DNA from: Leptospira kirschneri serovar Cynopteri str. 3522 CT
Lineage (GTDB): Bacteria; Spirochaetota; Leptospiria; Leptospirales; Leptospiraceae
Assembly: GCF_000243695.2 (NCBI RefSeq)
Contig: NZ_AHMN02000018.1
Coordinates: forward strand, 1-15,529
Reading direction: 5' to 3'
DNA length: 15,529 nucleotides
The notes below the pieces were generated by a model that was not told the origin of the DNA, made no database searches, and was given only the letters and a program-made list of their open reading frames with translations. How positions within the stretch are numbered: position 1 is the stretch's first letter; the number at the start of each line of letters is the position of its first letter. This document shows, piece after piece, positions 1-10,935 of the stretch. Position numbers and translations under genes: made by a program.

Positions 1-2
1 CC

Positions 3-3000
3 CCGGAACCAAATCACTACGGAAATATCAGTTTAACATATCCCATCCAAACACTACCCGGACGTGCAGGAATAGAACCTAAACTCAGTCTAACGTATAC
101 TTCTACCGGGGGAGATGGATGGTTAGGAATTGGATGGAGCTTAGGACTTGGAAGTATAACAAGAACTCCAGAATACGGAGCCCTCTACTACGATACAAGA
201 GACAGTTTTACCTGGAACGGAACGAAACTCGTCAAAGTAAGCGGAAATACAACAAACGAAAACGGAATCTACCGAGCAGAAATTACAAATGAAGACTTTC
301 TAATATTCAAACTGACTCAAATAGAAAGTGGGGGAGTCTGGGAAGTGTTAGATACTTCCGGAACTAAAACCATCTACGGAGAAGGATTAGAAAGTAGGAT
401 TTTTGATCCATACAATACCAGCAGAACGTATAGCTGGTATTTGACAAAAACAGAAGATAAAAACGGAAACTATCTACAGGCAAATTACGACAATTCAGAA
501 TATTCAAAAAATAGAAATCTCTATTTAAAAGAAATACGATATACAGGAAACTCTAAAAACGGCGCATCCGCCAAACAATACGTAAGATTTGTTACAAAAC
601 AAAGAGAAGATTTTTACGTTTCCACTTCTCCTGGATTCCTCATGAAAATGGACAGACTCCTAGAAAAAATCGAAGTAGGTTGGGATGGGGGAGGAAAATT
701 GTATGAGTATATTCCAGAATACGAAATTTCTACGGATTCGGGAAGGCCTAGAATTAAAAATATACAATCCAGTAAAAATACGACAAAACCAGAGTTTTTT
801 TATCAATCCTCTAACAGACTACTTACCTGGCAGAATGTAGTCAACCAAACGTCATCCGAAATCGAAGAAGATCCAAACTCCACTCAATACTTTGAAGGAG
901 ATTTTAACGGAGATGGGATTTCTGATTTACTCTTTTTTAATCCGAAGTCAGGGAATTGGAAGGCGGCCGAAGGAAGAAAAGAAGGAGGATATAACTTCAA
1001 ACTGTATGCAAATCGGTATCAAGGATACGACTCTTTAGAAAAGATCCGGTTTTTTAAAGGAAACGTAAGCGGAGACTATAACGCAGACGGAAGAAGTGAT
1101 ATTGCCTTTTATCTACCTGAAACCAGAGACTTTGTAGTAGCAGAACACGACGGAAGGGTTTTACAGTTTAAAAGTTACGGAAGACTGATGAGTTCTGTTC
1201 CGGATATTTTTAGAATGGAATGGTTCCCAGGAGACTACGACGGAAATGGATTGAGTGACAGTGTTCTTTTTGACGAACCTACCGGTCAATGGACGTTGAT
1301 GCTCAATAAAGGGGGAAGTTTTGAATTTTTAAGGTTTAGTAAGAAGTTTCAAAACGTATTCAGAAATGATTATACACCGGATTCTAATTTAGATAGTTCG
1401 AATACAAATGATTTAACAAAACCTGGAAAAGACCACGACAAAGTAAACTTTCTTGTAGGAGACTACAACGGAGACGGAAGAACGGACATTTCTTTGTATG
1501 ACTCTAGATCGGGAAAGTGGTTTGTAGGTGAAAATCATCGTAATCCAAATAAAAACGATTCCGTAACTTTTCAAATGCAGTGGAAACTCTACAAAGTGTT
1601 TACCACACCCGAACAGTCGTTATTTGGACACGACCGGTTTAGTGGTGATTTTAACGGAGATGGTTTTTCAGACTTTCTACTATTCGATCGAAGTAATGGA
1701 GAATGGACGCTCGGAGAAACAGGGGACGGCACAATCAATTTTAAGATTTGGTCAAGAACTCCTCAGTTTAAAACAGTAACTCGTTGGCTACAAGGTGATT
1801 TTAACGGGGACGGAAGAACAGACATAGGGTTTTACTCTGAGAGTGACGGCAAATTCTGGATTGGAGAAGCGACACAGAACGGATTTAGATACAAAATATA
1901 TAGCGACCTAAGCTATGGACCCGATCCGGACAGAATCCTCAAAACTCCTCTTCCTAAAGACGAGGTAAAAATAGAATCGGGTAAAACAAGTTTTAGTGCA
2001 TCTAACGATACAAAGACGATTTTACTTTCTTACAAATATGATGGAAATCTAAATTTTGGAAAAGGAGAGGTTGTATTTGGAGGTTGTTTTACTTCCAACG
2101 ACTGCAGTTCTACTCCCGAACTTTTGATCTTTAACCGTAAGGAAAACGTTTGGAATTTGAAACAGGGCAACACGTTTGCCTCACGAGTAAACACTTCTTT
2201 TAACCCGGAAGGAACAGGGATTACCACTCTTTTTGGTGGAAAACCGGACAGATATACAAACAATTTAAAAGACGAAGTTCTATTTTACAAAAAACAGGGA
2301 ACTACCAATCAGTTTTTTGTGATTAAAAACACAAACGGAACTACATTCGATGTTTTGAATTTAGCTTTGTTGAGTGATACGGACGTGACTAAGTTTGATC
2401 CAAATAACAGTGGGGTTGTGGTAGATCATTTTGAAAACAATACTTCTCAGTCGGTTCTCATATTAGATGATCAGACTTCCAGTGGAAACGCACGGTTTAT
2501 TCTTTCGGGTCTTGGTGGTACAAAAATTCTTACTCCGAATGGAGATTTAACTGCTACAGACTTAAATGATCTTTTTCAAGCGGGGACAAACGAAAACCGA
2601 CAGAGAAGAAAAGAATTTAGTTTTTTTTCGGGGAAATTTACAACCACACAAGCACAACTTGTAATCGTAGATAGAAGAACCACCACACACAAATGGTATT
2701 TAGGAACGATTTCTTCCAATCAGATTCAATTTAAACGTTTAACGGGAGAGTTTGTACTTCCGATCACGACTACGGACTACGATTCAAAAAACCCGGCGGG
2801 GATTGTATATGCTCTTACGAGCACGGGCGAGATCGTATTTGGGAAAAACTTAGACAACGGGACTTCGTTTACCAAAGTTAAAATCAATTCTACGAATATT
2901 CAAAAAAACGTATATAACGCGGGTGTTGTTGGTTTTTCGGACCGTTTTGACAATGGTGGAAATCCGATTGTGGTTTCTGGCGGAGAAGACAAAATTTACG

Positions 3001-4097
3001 ATCTTTTGCAGAGTAAAGTTGTTTCTTTGCCGTCGAGTGTAGTCACAAAAATTTTAGATCGTCTTGATCTTGCTTCTCAAGTGTATGTATTTCGTTGGAT
3101 CCACGGAGACTACAACGGGGATGGACTGACAGACGTAGGAATTTTTCATTTAAAAGAACCTACCTGGTATTTTGCACTTTCGACTGGAACGGTTCCAGAC
3201 GTGATCGAGAAAGTCAAAAACGGAATTGGAGGTATTTATGATTTTGAATATTCCAATTCTACTAAGTTTGACAACACGGGGGAAGACGATATTCCGGACC
3301 TACCTACAAACTATCGCGTTTGTACTAGAGTTTCACTCGACGACGGTTTTTCTAATATCATCACTAAAAACTACGAATACAAAAACGGTTTTGCTTTTTC
3401 TACATTTTTAAACGGTAAAAAAGAATCTGACTATTTTGGTTTTTCTGAATTTACCATTCACGAAGCGTATGGGGAAAGAGCAACTCATCTGTATCATACT
3501 ACACCTTATTCTGATTTTCTAATGAACCGTGCGCTTTCTGGTGCGGAAAAAGAAACGAAGATCATCGGGAATGACAATAACGACTACGGAACCATCCAGA
3601 CAACGTATGATGTAAAACCAATTGCAATGGCACCGGGTGTGACAAGTTACCTTCCTGTTACGACCAAAGTCGAAAAGTTTTTAAGTGGTCAAAGAACTAC
3701 GACACAAACCTCCGACGTAGTAATCAGTGGAACTAAAATCAGTCGGAAGACCGAGTCCACCACGGATCATTTTAGTGATTCTGTGCACGGTGTTACGACC
3801 ACAACTTCCATCACCGATTTTGAAACGGACGACACGACCAACCAAAGAAGGGCGACTCGAAGTGTGACAAACAGCGGGAGTTCCCACGAGATTACTTCAC
3901 TTTTCAGTTACGACACAAGAGGAAATCTAATCAAACGTGTCAGTAGCTATACAGGAAGTGGACTTTCTACTGTGGGAACTCATACAACCGAATTTGAATA
4001 TGACAATTTTGGAAACAAAACGGTTGAAAGGATACAAGTTCTAGTCCTGCGCGTGGGAACTCTTACAAATATGACAATGAACTCAATCAGTTTGTAA
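3..4097 (+). CDS. SpvB/TcB-like toxin-shell protein with FG-GAP repeats (5' end outside window, 3' end frameshifted)
   Basis: The frame is open from base 3, so the true start lies upstream; the first internal start codon is a GTG at 345, but upstream codons continue the same domain. In view are 1364 residues. Residues 7-60 resemble the SpvB N-terminus (ISLTYPIQTLPGRAGIEPKL, then a GWLGIGWSLGLGSI block). FG-GAP/VCBS-type repeats of the form GD(F/Y)NGDGxSD start near residues 299, 357, 410, 486, 548, 598 and 1035; their Asp/Asn-rich loops probably bind calcium. Residues about 1060-1200 (IEKVKNGIGGIYDFEY onwards) resemble the TcdB middle/N-terminal region, and YD repeats follow (SYDTRGNL, EYDNFGNK). 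In Tc toxins this part forms half of a hollow shell around a toxic C-terminal peptide. The last ~20 residues, after about 4036, are out of frame: the continuing homology is in the next frame. No signal peptide can be judged because the start is missing. Confidence 0.88.
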   Translation, partial: PEPNHYGNISLTYPIQTLPGRAGIEPKLSLTYTSTGGDGWLGIGWSLGLGSITRTPEYGALYYDTRDSFTWNGTKLVKVSGNTTNENGIYRAEITNEDFLIFKLTQIESGGVWEVLDTSGTKTIYGEGLESRIFDPYNTSRTYSWYLTKTEDKNGNYLQANYDNSEYSKNRNLYLKEIRYTGNSKNGASAKQYVRFVTKQREDFYVSTSPGFLMKMDRLLEKIEVGWDGGGKLYEYIPEYEISTDSGRPRIKNIQSSKNTTKPEFFYQSSNRLLTWQNVVNQTSSEIEEDPNSTQYFEGDFNGDGISDLLFFNPKSGNWKAAEGRKEGGYNFKLYANRYQGYDSLEKIRFFKGNVSGDYNADGRSDIAFYLPETRDFVVAEHDGRVLQFKSYGRLMSSVPDIFRMEWFPGDYDGNGLSDSVLFDEPTGQWTLMLNKGGSFEFLRFSKKFQNVFRNDYTPDSNLDSSNTNDLTKPGKDHDKVNFLVGDYNGDGRTDISLYDSRSGKWFVGENHRNPNKNDSVTFQMQWKLYKVFTTPEQSLFGHDRFSGDFNGDGFSDFLLFDRSNGEWTLGETGDGTINFKIWSRTPQFKTVTRWLQGDFNGDGRTDIGFYSESDGKFWIGEATQNGFRYKIYSDLSYGPDPDRILKTPLPKDEVKIESGKTSFSASNDTKTILLSYKYDGNLNFGKGEVVFGGCFTSNDCSSTPELLIFNRKENVWNLKQGNTFASRVNTSFNPEGTGITTLFGGKPDRYTNNLKDEVLFYKKQGTTNQFFVIKNTNGTTFDVLNLALLSDTDVTKFDPNNSGVVVDHFENNTSQSVLILDDQTSSGNARFILSGLGGTKILTPNGDLTATDLNDLFQAGTNENRQRRKEFSFFSGKFTTTQAQLVIVDRRTTTHKWYLGTISSNQIQFKRLTGEFVLPITTTDYDSKNPAGIVYALTSTGEIVFGKNLDNGTSFTKVKINSTNIQKNVYNAGVVGFSDRFDNGGNPIVVSGGEDKIYDLLQSKVVSLPSSVVTKILDRLDLASQVYVFRWIHGDYNGDGLTDVGIFHLKEPTWYFALSTGTVPDVIEKVKNGIGGIYDFEYSNSTKFDNTGEDDIPDLPTNYRVCTRVSLDDGFSNIITKNYEYKNGFAFSTFLNGKKESDYFGFSEFTIHEAYGERATHLYHTTPYSDFLMNRALSGAEKETKIIGNDNNDYGTIQTTYDVKPIAMAPGVTSYLPVTTKVEKFLSGQRTTTQTSDVVISGTKISRKTESTTDHFSDSVHGVTTTTSITDFETDDTTNQRRATRSVTNSGSSHEITSLFSYDTRGNLIKRVSSYTGSGLSTVGTHTTEFEYDNFGNKTVERIQVLVLRVGTLTNMTMNSISL
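4028..4095 (+). other. Frameshift joining the two halves of the TcB-TcC-like gene
   Basis: Frame A (codons at multiples of 3) reads YDNFGNKTVERIQ up to about 4037 and then loses YD character before the stop at 4095. Frame B is closed by TGA at 4025-4027 and then reads TSSPARGNSYKYDNELNQFV from 4034, typical YD-repeat sequence. The switch must lie between 4028 and 4095, most likely near 4035-4045, and corresponds to loss of one base or gain of two. No slippery heptamer is visible after 4027; the A-rich stretch at 4013-4020 lies before the frame-B stop and cannot serve. A true inactivating mutation or a sequencing error both fit. Confidence 0.8.
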
Positions 4098-4264
4098 CGC
4101 AGGAAACAAAATTCGGAGGGAGTGTCGTACTTACGACCACACATCAAATCAACTATTCGACTGCGTTTGGAGTTCCGACCACAACCACAGATCCAAACGG
4201 AAACAAAAGCTATTTTGAATATGACAACTTTGGAAGACTGATCCGAACGAGTTCTGACACGGAT

Positions 4265-7198
<2,934 letters not shown>

Positions 7199-7200
7199 CA

Positions 7201-7599
7201 ATGGAACTTGAAGATTTCATAAAAACGATTTATCTCGGTGATCGTGCTTGCAAAAAGATTATTTTAGATAGCTGGGCTCAAGAAGTTAAAATTCAGATAA
7301 CGTGTATATCTCGTGTTCGTTCTGAACGATGGAATTATTATACGGATGAAGACATTGAGGACGGTTATCTAGTTTTCGAAAAAGTTAAAAATATTAACTT
7401 TGAACCACCGGGCCTTATTCCTAACGATTTTATAAACGATGTTACGGTAGAAAAATTGGAAGAGGGTTATTATAATGTAATTATCAATATCAGTGCGGGA
7501 TATGGAGAAGGTGAAAATATAGATATAGATGTTTGTATCATAACTAAATCTGTGGCCATTGAGGATCCAGAACAACCTAATATTCGGATAAGAGATTAA
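7201..7599 (+). CDS. Putative immunity protein for the RHS-linked toxin
   Basis: This gene encodes a 132-residue acidic, probably cytoplasmic protein with no signal peptide or membrane helix. The start ATG lies two bases after the toxin stop codon, so translation is probably coupled; there is no strong ribosome binding site of its own in the preceding bases. The sequence opens with DFIKTIYLGDRACKKIILDS and ends in an acidic stretch with GYGEGENIDIDV. It resembles a family of small cyanobacterial and other bacterial proteins that I recall as DUF6258, but that is memory only. Place and size argue that it neutralises the preceding His-rich toxin domain by direct binding, as in other polymorphic toxin loci. 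This is inference from context: no immunity family motif can be proven by eye. Confidence 0.7.
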   Translation: MELEDFIKTIYLGDRACKKIILDSWAQEVKIQITCISRVRSERWNYYTDEDIEDGYLVFEKVKNINFEPPGLIPNDFINDVTVEKLEEGYYNVIINISAGYGEGENIDIDVCIITKSVAIEDPEQPNIRIRD

Positions 7600-7705
7600 A
7601 ATGTTAAATCTCGTTGAGCCTCGCAAAAACTAAAAAAAGAGAAATCTAAAAATTGAAACATAACAAGAAGAAAAGAAAGTAATTTGATCTGCATTACTGC
7701 TATAT

Positions 7706-7724
7706 AAAAAAACTATTAAGTTTT
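7706..7724 (-). terminator. Possible terminator of the AraC-type membrane regulator
   Basis: On the minus strand, four bases after the stop codon, a short hairpin AAAACT-TAAT-AGTTTT is followed directly by a run of T (seven T at 7712-7706, partly in the stem). The stem is AT-rich and weak, so this is a tentative call. Confidence 0.35.
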
Positions 7725-7728
7725 CTAC

Positions 7729-8901
7729 TCATTCACTTTCACCTTTTCTTTGGGTTTCAGTAGAAAGAAGTTCTTGTCTAAGATCTCTGGGAGATTTACC
7801 CGTATATTTAACACAAGCTCTATGAAAGGAAGAAGCAGAATTAAAACCACACTCAAAAGCAATATTTAAAAGATTATAATTCGCTTTTATACGCATCATA
7901 TTTTTCACTTCGTTGATTCTATGAAATTGCAGGAAATCAGTAAAACTCATATTCAAATATTGATTTAGATAGTAAGAAGCCTGATGAGTGGAAAGACCTA
8001 AACCAGAGGCAAAATCAGGGAGTCTTAGTTCTTCGTCTATAAAACCTTTAGAATCTAAAAAATGATTTAGCTTAATTTTAACTTTTTCAATATCGATCCC
8101 TTCTAACAAATCTCTAGACGGATATTTATTTTTTTGAGTTTCTTTGACTTCAGGAATGGTTTCTAATTCAATTTCATTGGTTATGTTAGAATCTGGAATC
8201 GTAACAGTAGCCGTCTTATTAAACAAAGAAGGGAAAAAACGTTCTAAAACAAGTGTATAACAAATAACGGAACCCGGAATCATTTCTGTTAAAAGAAAGA
8301 AATCCTTTTTATTAAAAACTGTACCAAGAAAATCAAAAACAAAACAAATAGAAATTAAAAACGATAAAAAGGGGAGGTTGAGGTATAAAATAGGTTTATT
8401 TGATTTTAAAGCCTTTCTCAAAGACCAGATAAAGGTAAAAATAGAAATCGCAAATCCTAGAATGTTTGTGAAAGATATAAAGTAAAAATCGGGAATGAAA
8501 TAAGAAAGTAAAATCGTAACTGGAATGATTCCTAAAAGTTTTTTACAATAAATCCAAGGATTATCTAAAGATTCTAATATATACTGGAAACAAACAAATA
8601 CAGCCAAACTAGAATAAAGAACTAGGCCATAGTAAGAACCGAATAACATTCTACTATCGTTTCGCAAAGTTCCTTGATCGATCAGAATACCGTTATTTAA
8701 AATTAGAAAAAACGCAGCAGATTGTAAAACGGACCCGTAGGATTTATTAAAACCATCACTCGAAAAAAGTTTAGAAAATCCTAATAAAAATCCAATAACT
8801 ACAGCAAAAGCATGAAAATAGATAGCTCCCAACTTTAAGAAATTCTCATAATCTAAAATTCCGATTGTGTTTATATCAAATATGGAAAGGAACTTGGACA
8901 T
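7729..8901 (-). CDS. Membrane-anchored AraC-family transcription regulator
   Basis: The protein has 390 residues. Residues 1-225 are strongly hydrophobic, with about seven membrane segments (for example [16 protein letters not shown] near 27-42 and [16 protein letters not shown] near 127-142). A charged linker follows (residues 230-280), then an AraC-type double HTH at about 290-385: [20 protein letters not shown] forms the first [23 protein letters not shown] the second, and the family signature ends in GKSPRDLRQ. This layout suggests a one-component regulator that senses a signal in or across the inner membrane and binds DNA from there. The ATG at 8899-8901 lies 10 bases after the stop of the 78-residue gene upstream, so the two are likely co-transcribed. 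No strong Shine-Dalgarno sequence precedes it. Target genes cannot be read from the sequence. Confidence 0.85.
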   Translation of the reverse strand: MSKFLSIFDINTIGILDYENFLKLGAIYFHAFAVVIGFLLGFSKLFSSDGFNKSYGSVLQSAAFFLILNNGILIDQGTLRNDSRMLFGSYYGLVLYSSLAVFVCFQYILESLDNPWIYCKKLLGIIPVTILLSYFIPDFYFISFTNILGFAISIFTFIWSLRKALKSNKPILYLNLPFLSFLISICFVFDFLGTVFNKKDFFLLTEMIPGSVICYTLVLERFFPSLFNKTATVTIPDSNITNEIELETIPEVKETQKNKYPSRDLLEGIDIEKVKIKLNHFLDSKGFIDEELRLPDFASGLGLSTHQASYYLNQYLNMSFTDFLQFHRINEVKNMMRIKANYNLLNIAFECGFNSASSFHRACVKYTGKSPRDLRQELLSTETQRKGESE

Positions 8902-8911
8902 GATATTGATT

Positions 8912-9148
8912 TTAAAAAATTTGTCTTATTGGAAACTCATCGTTACTTTCTAAATCATCCACAAAGTAATGATTGAGAGAGTTGAGTTTTAATATTTTTA
9001 AAATAGCCAAGACTTTACGGAAACTTGTCGATTTTAGAATAGCTTCTCGATCTTCTTTGTATAACGGAAAGCCTATATATTTCGAGTATTCGTCTAACTC
9101 GGATTCTGTGATGTCTAAGGGTTTTATTTTAAAATAATTGATTACCAT
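8912..9148 (-). CDS. Small hypothetical protein upstream of the AraC regulator
   Basis: The gene encodes 78 residues with no family I recognise. The sequence is charged, has no membrane helix and no Cys, and is rich in Leu, Ile, Asp and Glu ([33 protein letters not shown]). It starts at an ATG with a modest purine-rich site (AAGAGA) a few bases upstream, and ends 10 bases before the AraC regulator on the same strand, which supports a two-gene operon. It could be a partner of that regulator, or the remnant of a longer gene. Composition looks like that of real genes nearby, but size alone leaves doubt. Confidence 0.5.
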   Translation of the reverse strand: MVINYFKIKPLDITESELDEYSKYIGFPLYKEDREAILKSTSFRKVLAILKILKLNSLNHYFVDDLESNDEFPIRQIF

Positions 9149-9232
9149 AGATTTCTCTTACTTTGGTTTTGATTACTTAAGATGTTGAATTCAATTTTTA
9201 CTTTTCGATTGCGTAAATCGCACTTTCAAAAT

Positions 9233-9688
9233 TTAGTTATCATAAACAAAAATCAGAGAATAGGATTTATGGAAGGAAGTGATCGAATTAAAGACGGATT
9301 CTAACAGGTTGGTCTGTTTTCCTTTGAGGTGAATTATTCTTTTGGTTTCTTCTAACCTGCTAAAATTCAGAAAATCCTTAAAACTTATATTTAATTCGTG
9401 GTTCAAGTGGTGCGACGTTTGAGTGCTGGGCCCTGTGTATATGGCAAAGTCTGACAATCGTAAATCTTCGTCCAAAAATTCATTCAATCGAACTTGATTA
9501 AGATCAATATTTTGCAGGAGACTTTTCGAGTGTTCCCTTTTGCTTTGAGTGGAAGGAAACCAAAACGAAGAGTTAAAAAAGAATGGTAGAATTTTACGCT
9601 TTTCTAAAAAATTTCGAACGACTCTATAAAGGATGAATGCAAGAAGTTTATTTTTTTTGATACGAATGAACTTTTTTGAATCTGACAT
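9233..9688 (-). pseudogene. Truncated AraC-family paralogue
   Basis: The 151-residue frame matches the C-terminal half of the neighbouring membrane AraC regulator: NQVRLNEFLDEDLRLSDFA against [20 protein letters not shown] and LRLPDFA, then LNHELNISFKDFLNFSRLEE against [20 protein letters not shown]. The seven-helix N-terminal part is missing. The second HTH is damaged: the neighbour's [19 protein letters not shown] is reduced to LLESVFNSITSFHKS, losing the Glu-Cys-Gly of the turn, and the closing GKSPRDLR signature is absent, with an unrelated tail SYSLIFVYDN. The ATG at 9686-9688 has an AGGT ribosome binding site (9695-9698) and a strong promoter, so a short protein may still be made. Binding of specific DNA is doubtful. 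I read it as a decayed duplicate of the downstream regulator. Confidence 0.65.
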
Positions 9689-9730
9689 TTATTGACCTGT
9701 ACTGCTTATATTGAATTCGAGATCGGTTAA

Positions 9731-9759
9731 TTTATATTGTGCCGCTGGCAACAAGTCAA
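9731..9759 (-). promoter_or_regulatory. Near-consensus sigma70 promoter for the truncated AraC gene
   Basis: On the minus strand the -35 box is TTGACT (9759-9754) and the -10 box TATAAA (9736-9731), with a 17-base spacer. Transcription would start near 9724, giving a leader of about 36 bases with an AGGT ribosome binding site. The inverted repeat at 9737-9754 fills the spacer, so a bound repressor would block this promoter. Confidence 0.7.
9737..9754. promoter_or_regulatory. Operator-like inverted repeat 1
   Basis: TTGTGCC-GCT-GGCAACAA is an inverted repeat with one extra base in the right arm. Its centre at about 9745 is 30 bp from the centre of the second repeat. It lies in the spacer of the minus-strand promoter, and it shares the GTGCC/GGCA half-sites with repeat 2. 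The likely binder is the HTH protein encoded from 9810. Confidence 0.6.
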
Positions 9760-9767
9760 TTAAAAAA

Positions 9768-9782
9768 TGTGCCATAGGCACA
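9768..9782. promoter_or_regulatory. Operator-like inverted repeat 2
   Basis: TGTGCC-ATA-GGCACA is a perfect inverted repeat with 6-base arms and a 3-base centre. It lies about 10 bases upstream of a TATAAT box, where the -35 contacts of the plus-strand promoter would fall. The shared half-site with repeat 1 suggests that one repressor controls both directions. Confidence 0.65.
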
Positions 9783-9792
9783 ATTAGAAAAT

Positions 9793-9798
9793 TATAAT
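9793..9798 (+). promoter_or_regulatory. -10 box (TATAAT) of the HTH-acyltransferase-7TM cassette
   Basis: A perfect TATAAT lies 11 bases before the ATG at 9810. No good -35 box is seen at 16-18 bases upstream, where inverted repeat 2 lies. Transcription from here would start about 5 bases before the ATG, so the mRNA would be leaderless or nearly so, which fits the absence of a ribosome binding site. A second candidate (TGC-TATTAT at 9801-9809) would start inside the gene and is less likely. Confidence 0.5.
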
Positions 9799-9809
9799 TT
9801 TGCTATTAT

Positions 9810-10214
9810 ATGAAATCTGAAAAGCATCCGAAAGTCGATGATGAAGTCTTGAAACGGTTAAATATTGCTTTGGATTTCTTATTGGAAACTAAAGGGCTAA
9901 ATCCAAGAAGTATTGCACTTCGGATGAAGATTCATCATACCAACCTTTATAGAGTCGCTGCTGGGAAAAGGCCGTTGACTTCAACATTTGCAGTTAATTT
10001 CGAACACCATACGAATATTTCTTCTGTCTGGCTGACAACGGGTGAAGGAGATATGATTAAAGCAAACGTCGAAATCTTCAGCGACGAGGAAATTCGATTC
10101 TTCTATAAGATAAAGAAAGATGCAAAGCTATATGAGCTAGTTAAACTTCTGACGAAAGTCAAAAAGGATAGCTACGAATTGTTAAAAGGTTCAATCCTCA
10201 AATTTATAAAGTAA
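9810..10214 (+). CDS. Phage-repressor-like HTH (XRE-type) DNA-binding protein
   Basis: The protein has 134 residues and no membrane segment. An N-terminal helix-turn-helix domain spans about residues 14-85: LNIALDFLLETKGLNPRSIA, then ALRMKIHHTNLYRVAAGKRP with the recognition helix near HHTNLYR, and VWLTTGEGDM, a phrase common at the end of the HTH domain in CI-like phage repressors. The C-terminal 50 residues are Lys/Leu-rich and probably helical; no peptidase or ligand domain is present, so it is shorter than full CI-type repressors. The ATG at 9810 is the first start in frame and has no Shine-Dalgarno sequence, matching a leaderless mRNA from the TATAAT at 9793. It heads the cassette that runs to 11826 and probably represses itself and the divergent promoter through the two inverted repeats. 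Confidence 0.8.
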   Translation: MKSEKHPKVDDEVLKRLNIALDFLLETKGLNPRSIALRMKIHHTNLYRVAAGKRPLTSTFAVNFEHHTNISSVWLTTGEGDMIKANVEIFSDEEIRFFYKIKKDAKLYELVKLLTKVKKDSYELLKGSILKFIK

Positions 10215-10290
10215 TTTGTTAATAAAATATTGTGTTCTAAAATTAGTACAACTACTTGATTTTTTTAAAAATAAGAGACATAATAAAGTT

Positions 10291-10926
10291 ATGTCTACAT
10301 TGATTTCAGAAAACTCGATTAAAATGATTTCAGGAATTGGTTCTGGTAGGGAGCTTGCTCGGATCAAAGATTTTTTGCGTCGTTCATTTGACAGTGCAGG
10401 ATATAGTGACACGCCCTGGCGAGCATTCAATTATGATGAATGGTCCACTTGGTTTTATTTTGAAAAGGGAAGTGAGATTCTGTCAGTAATGCGTATAGTT
10501 GAAAAGAAGCCATATAACATCATTCCTTTGGAAAATGCAGTGATTTATAATGAAGACGAAAAAATCCCTCATAGACGTTATGCAGTTATTGAGGAGAAGG
10601 TCGCTGATTGGAATTCTTTAGCGTTTGTTCATACTTACGATGGTTGGCGAGCGGCCAGGGAAACATTTAAAGCTGTAGCTAAGTTTTGTGTTCAAAAGCA
10701 ATTTTCAATAATCTATGGAATGTATCCGCGTGCGCTTAAAAGTATAGGCTTGTTTTATAAAAAATTTGGAGCACATCTTTCTCATCGATTCTATGAAGAT
10801 GTTTACTACCCTGGATTATATTTGAAAGGAGAACTATGTGTATGCTCTGTCGTAGAAATTGAAAAAAAAACTTTACAAGAGATTGCGTCAAAATCATCGC
10901 AAGCGCGTGTCAAAATATCGCTTTAG
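10291..10926 (+). CDS. GNAT-fold acyltransferase-like protein (FeeM / AHL-synthase type; LBL_2463-like)
   Basis: From the ATG at 10291 the protein has 211 residues. The frame could be extended to a TTG at 10216, but that start lacks a ribosome binding site and adds a poorly conserved-looking stretch, so 10291 (AGAGA about 12 bases upstream) is preferred. No membrane helix is present. The order of elements suits an N-acyl amino acid synthase or AHL-synthase-like GNAT fold: an early Arg-rich helix (ELARIKDFLRRSFDSAGY), a strand pair with FYFEKGSEILSVMRIVEKKP, a middle RRYAVIEEKVADW block, and a late IIYGMYPRALKSIGLFYKKF block typical of the acyl-CoA/ACP pocket end. I recall Leptospira proteins of this kind under the family name LBL_2463. 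The product would be an acylated small molecule; substrate unknown. The next gene follows after 9 bases. Confidence 0.65.
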   Translation: MSTLISENSIKMISGIGSGRELARIKDFLRRSFDSAGYSDTPWRAFNYDEWSTWFYFEKGSEILSVMRIVEKKPYNIIPLENAVIYNEDEKIPHRRYAVIEEKVADWNSLAFVHTYDGWRAARETFKAVAKFCVQKQFSIIYGMYPRALKSIGLFYKKFGAHLSHRFYEDVYYPGLYLKGELCVCSVVEIEKKTLQEIASKSSQARVKISL

Positions 10927-10935
10927 AGAATTTGA

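Noticed and set aside
4013..4020. A-rich AAACAAAA as a programmed -1 frameshift site
   Set aside because: It does not fit the X-XXY-YYZ pattern, and a shift there would meet TGA at 4025-4027 in the new frame.
7592..7612. GAGATT/AATCTC hairpin over the immunity gene stop as a terminator
   Set aside because: Six AT-rich pairs with a 9-base loop and no T-run following; too weak to call.
10216..10290. Upstream TTG start extending the acyltransferase-like protein by 25 residues
   Set aside because: No ribosome binding site precedes it, and the ATG at 10291 is a better start with a purine-rich site upstream.
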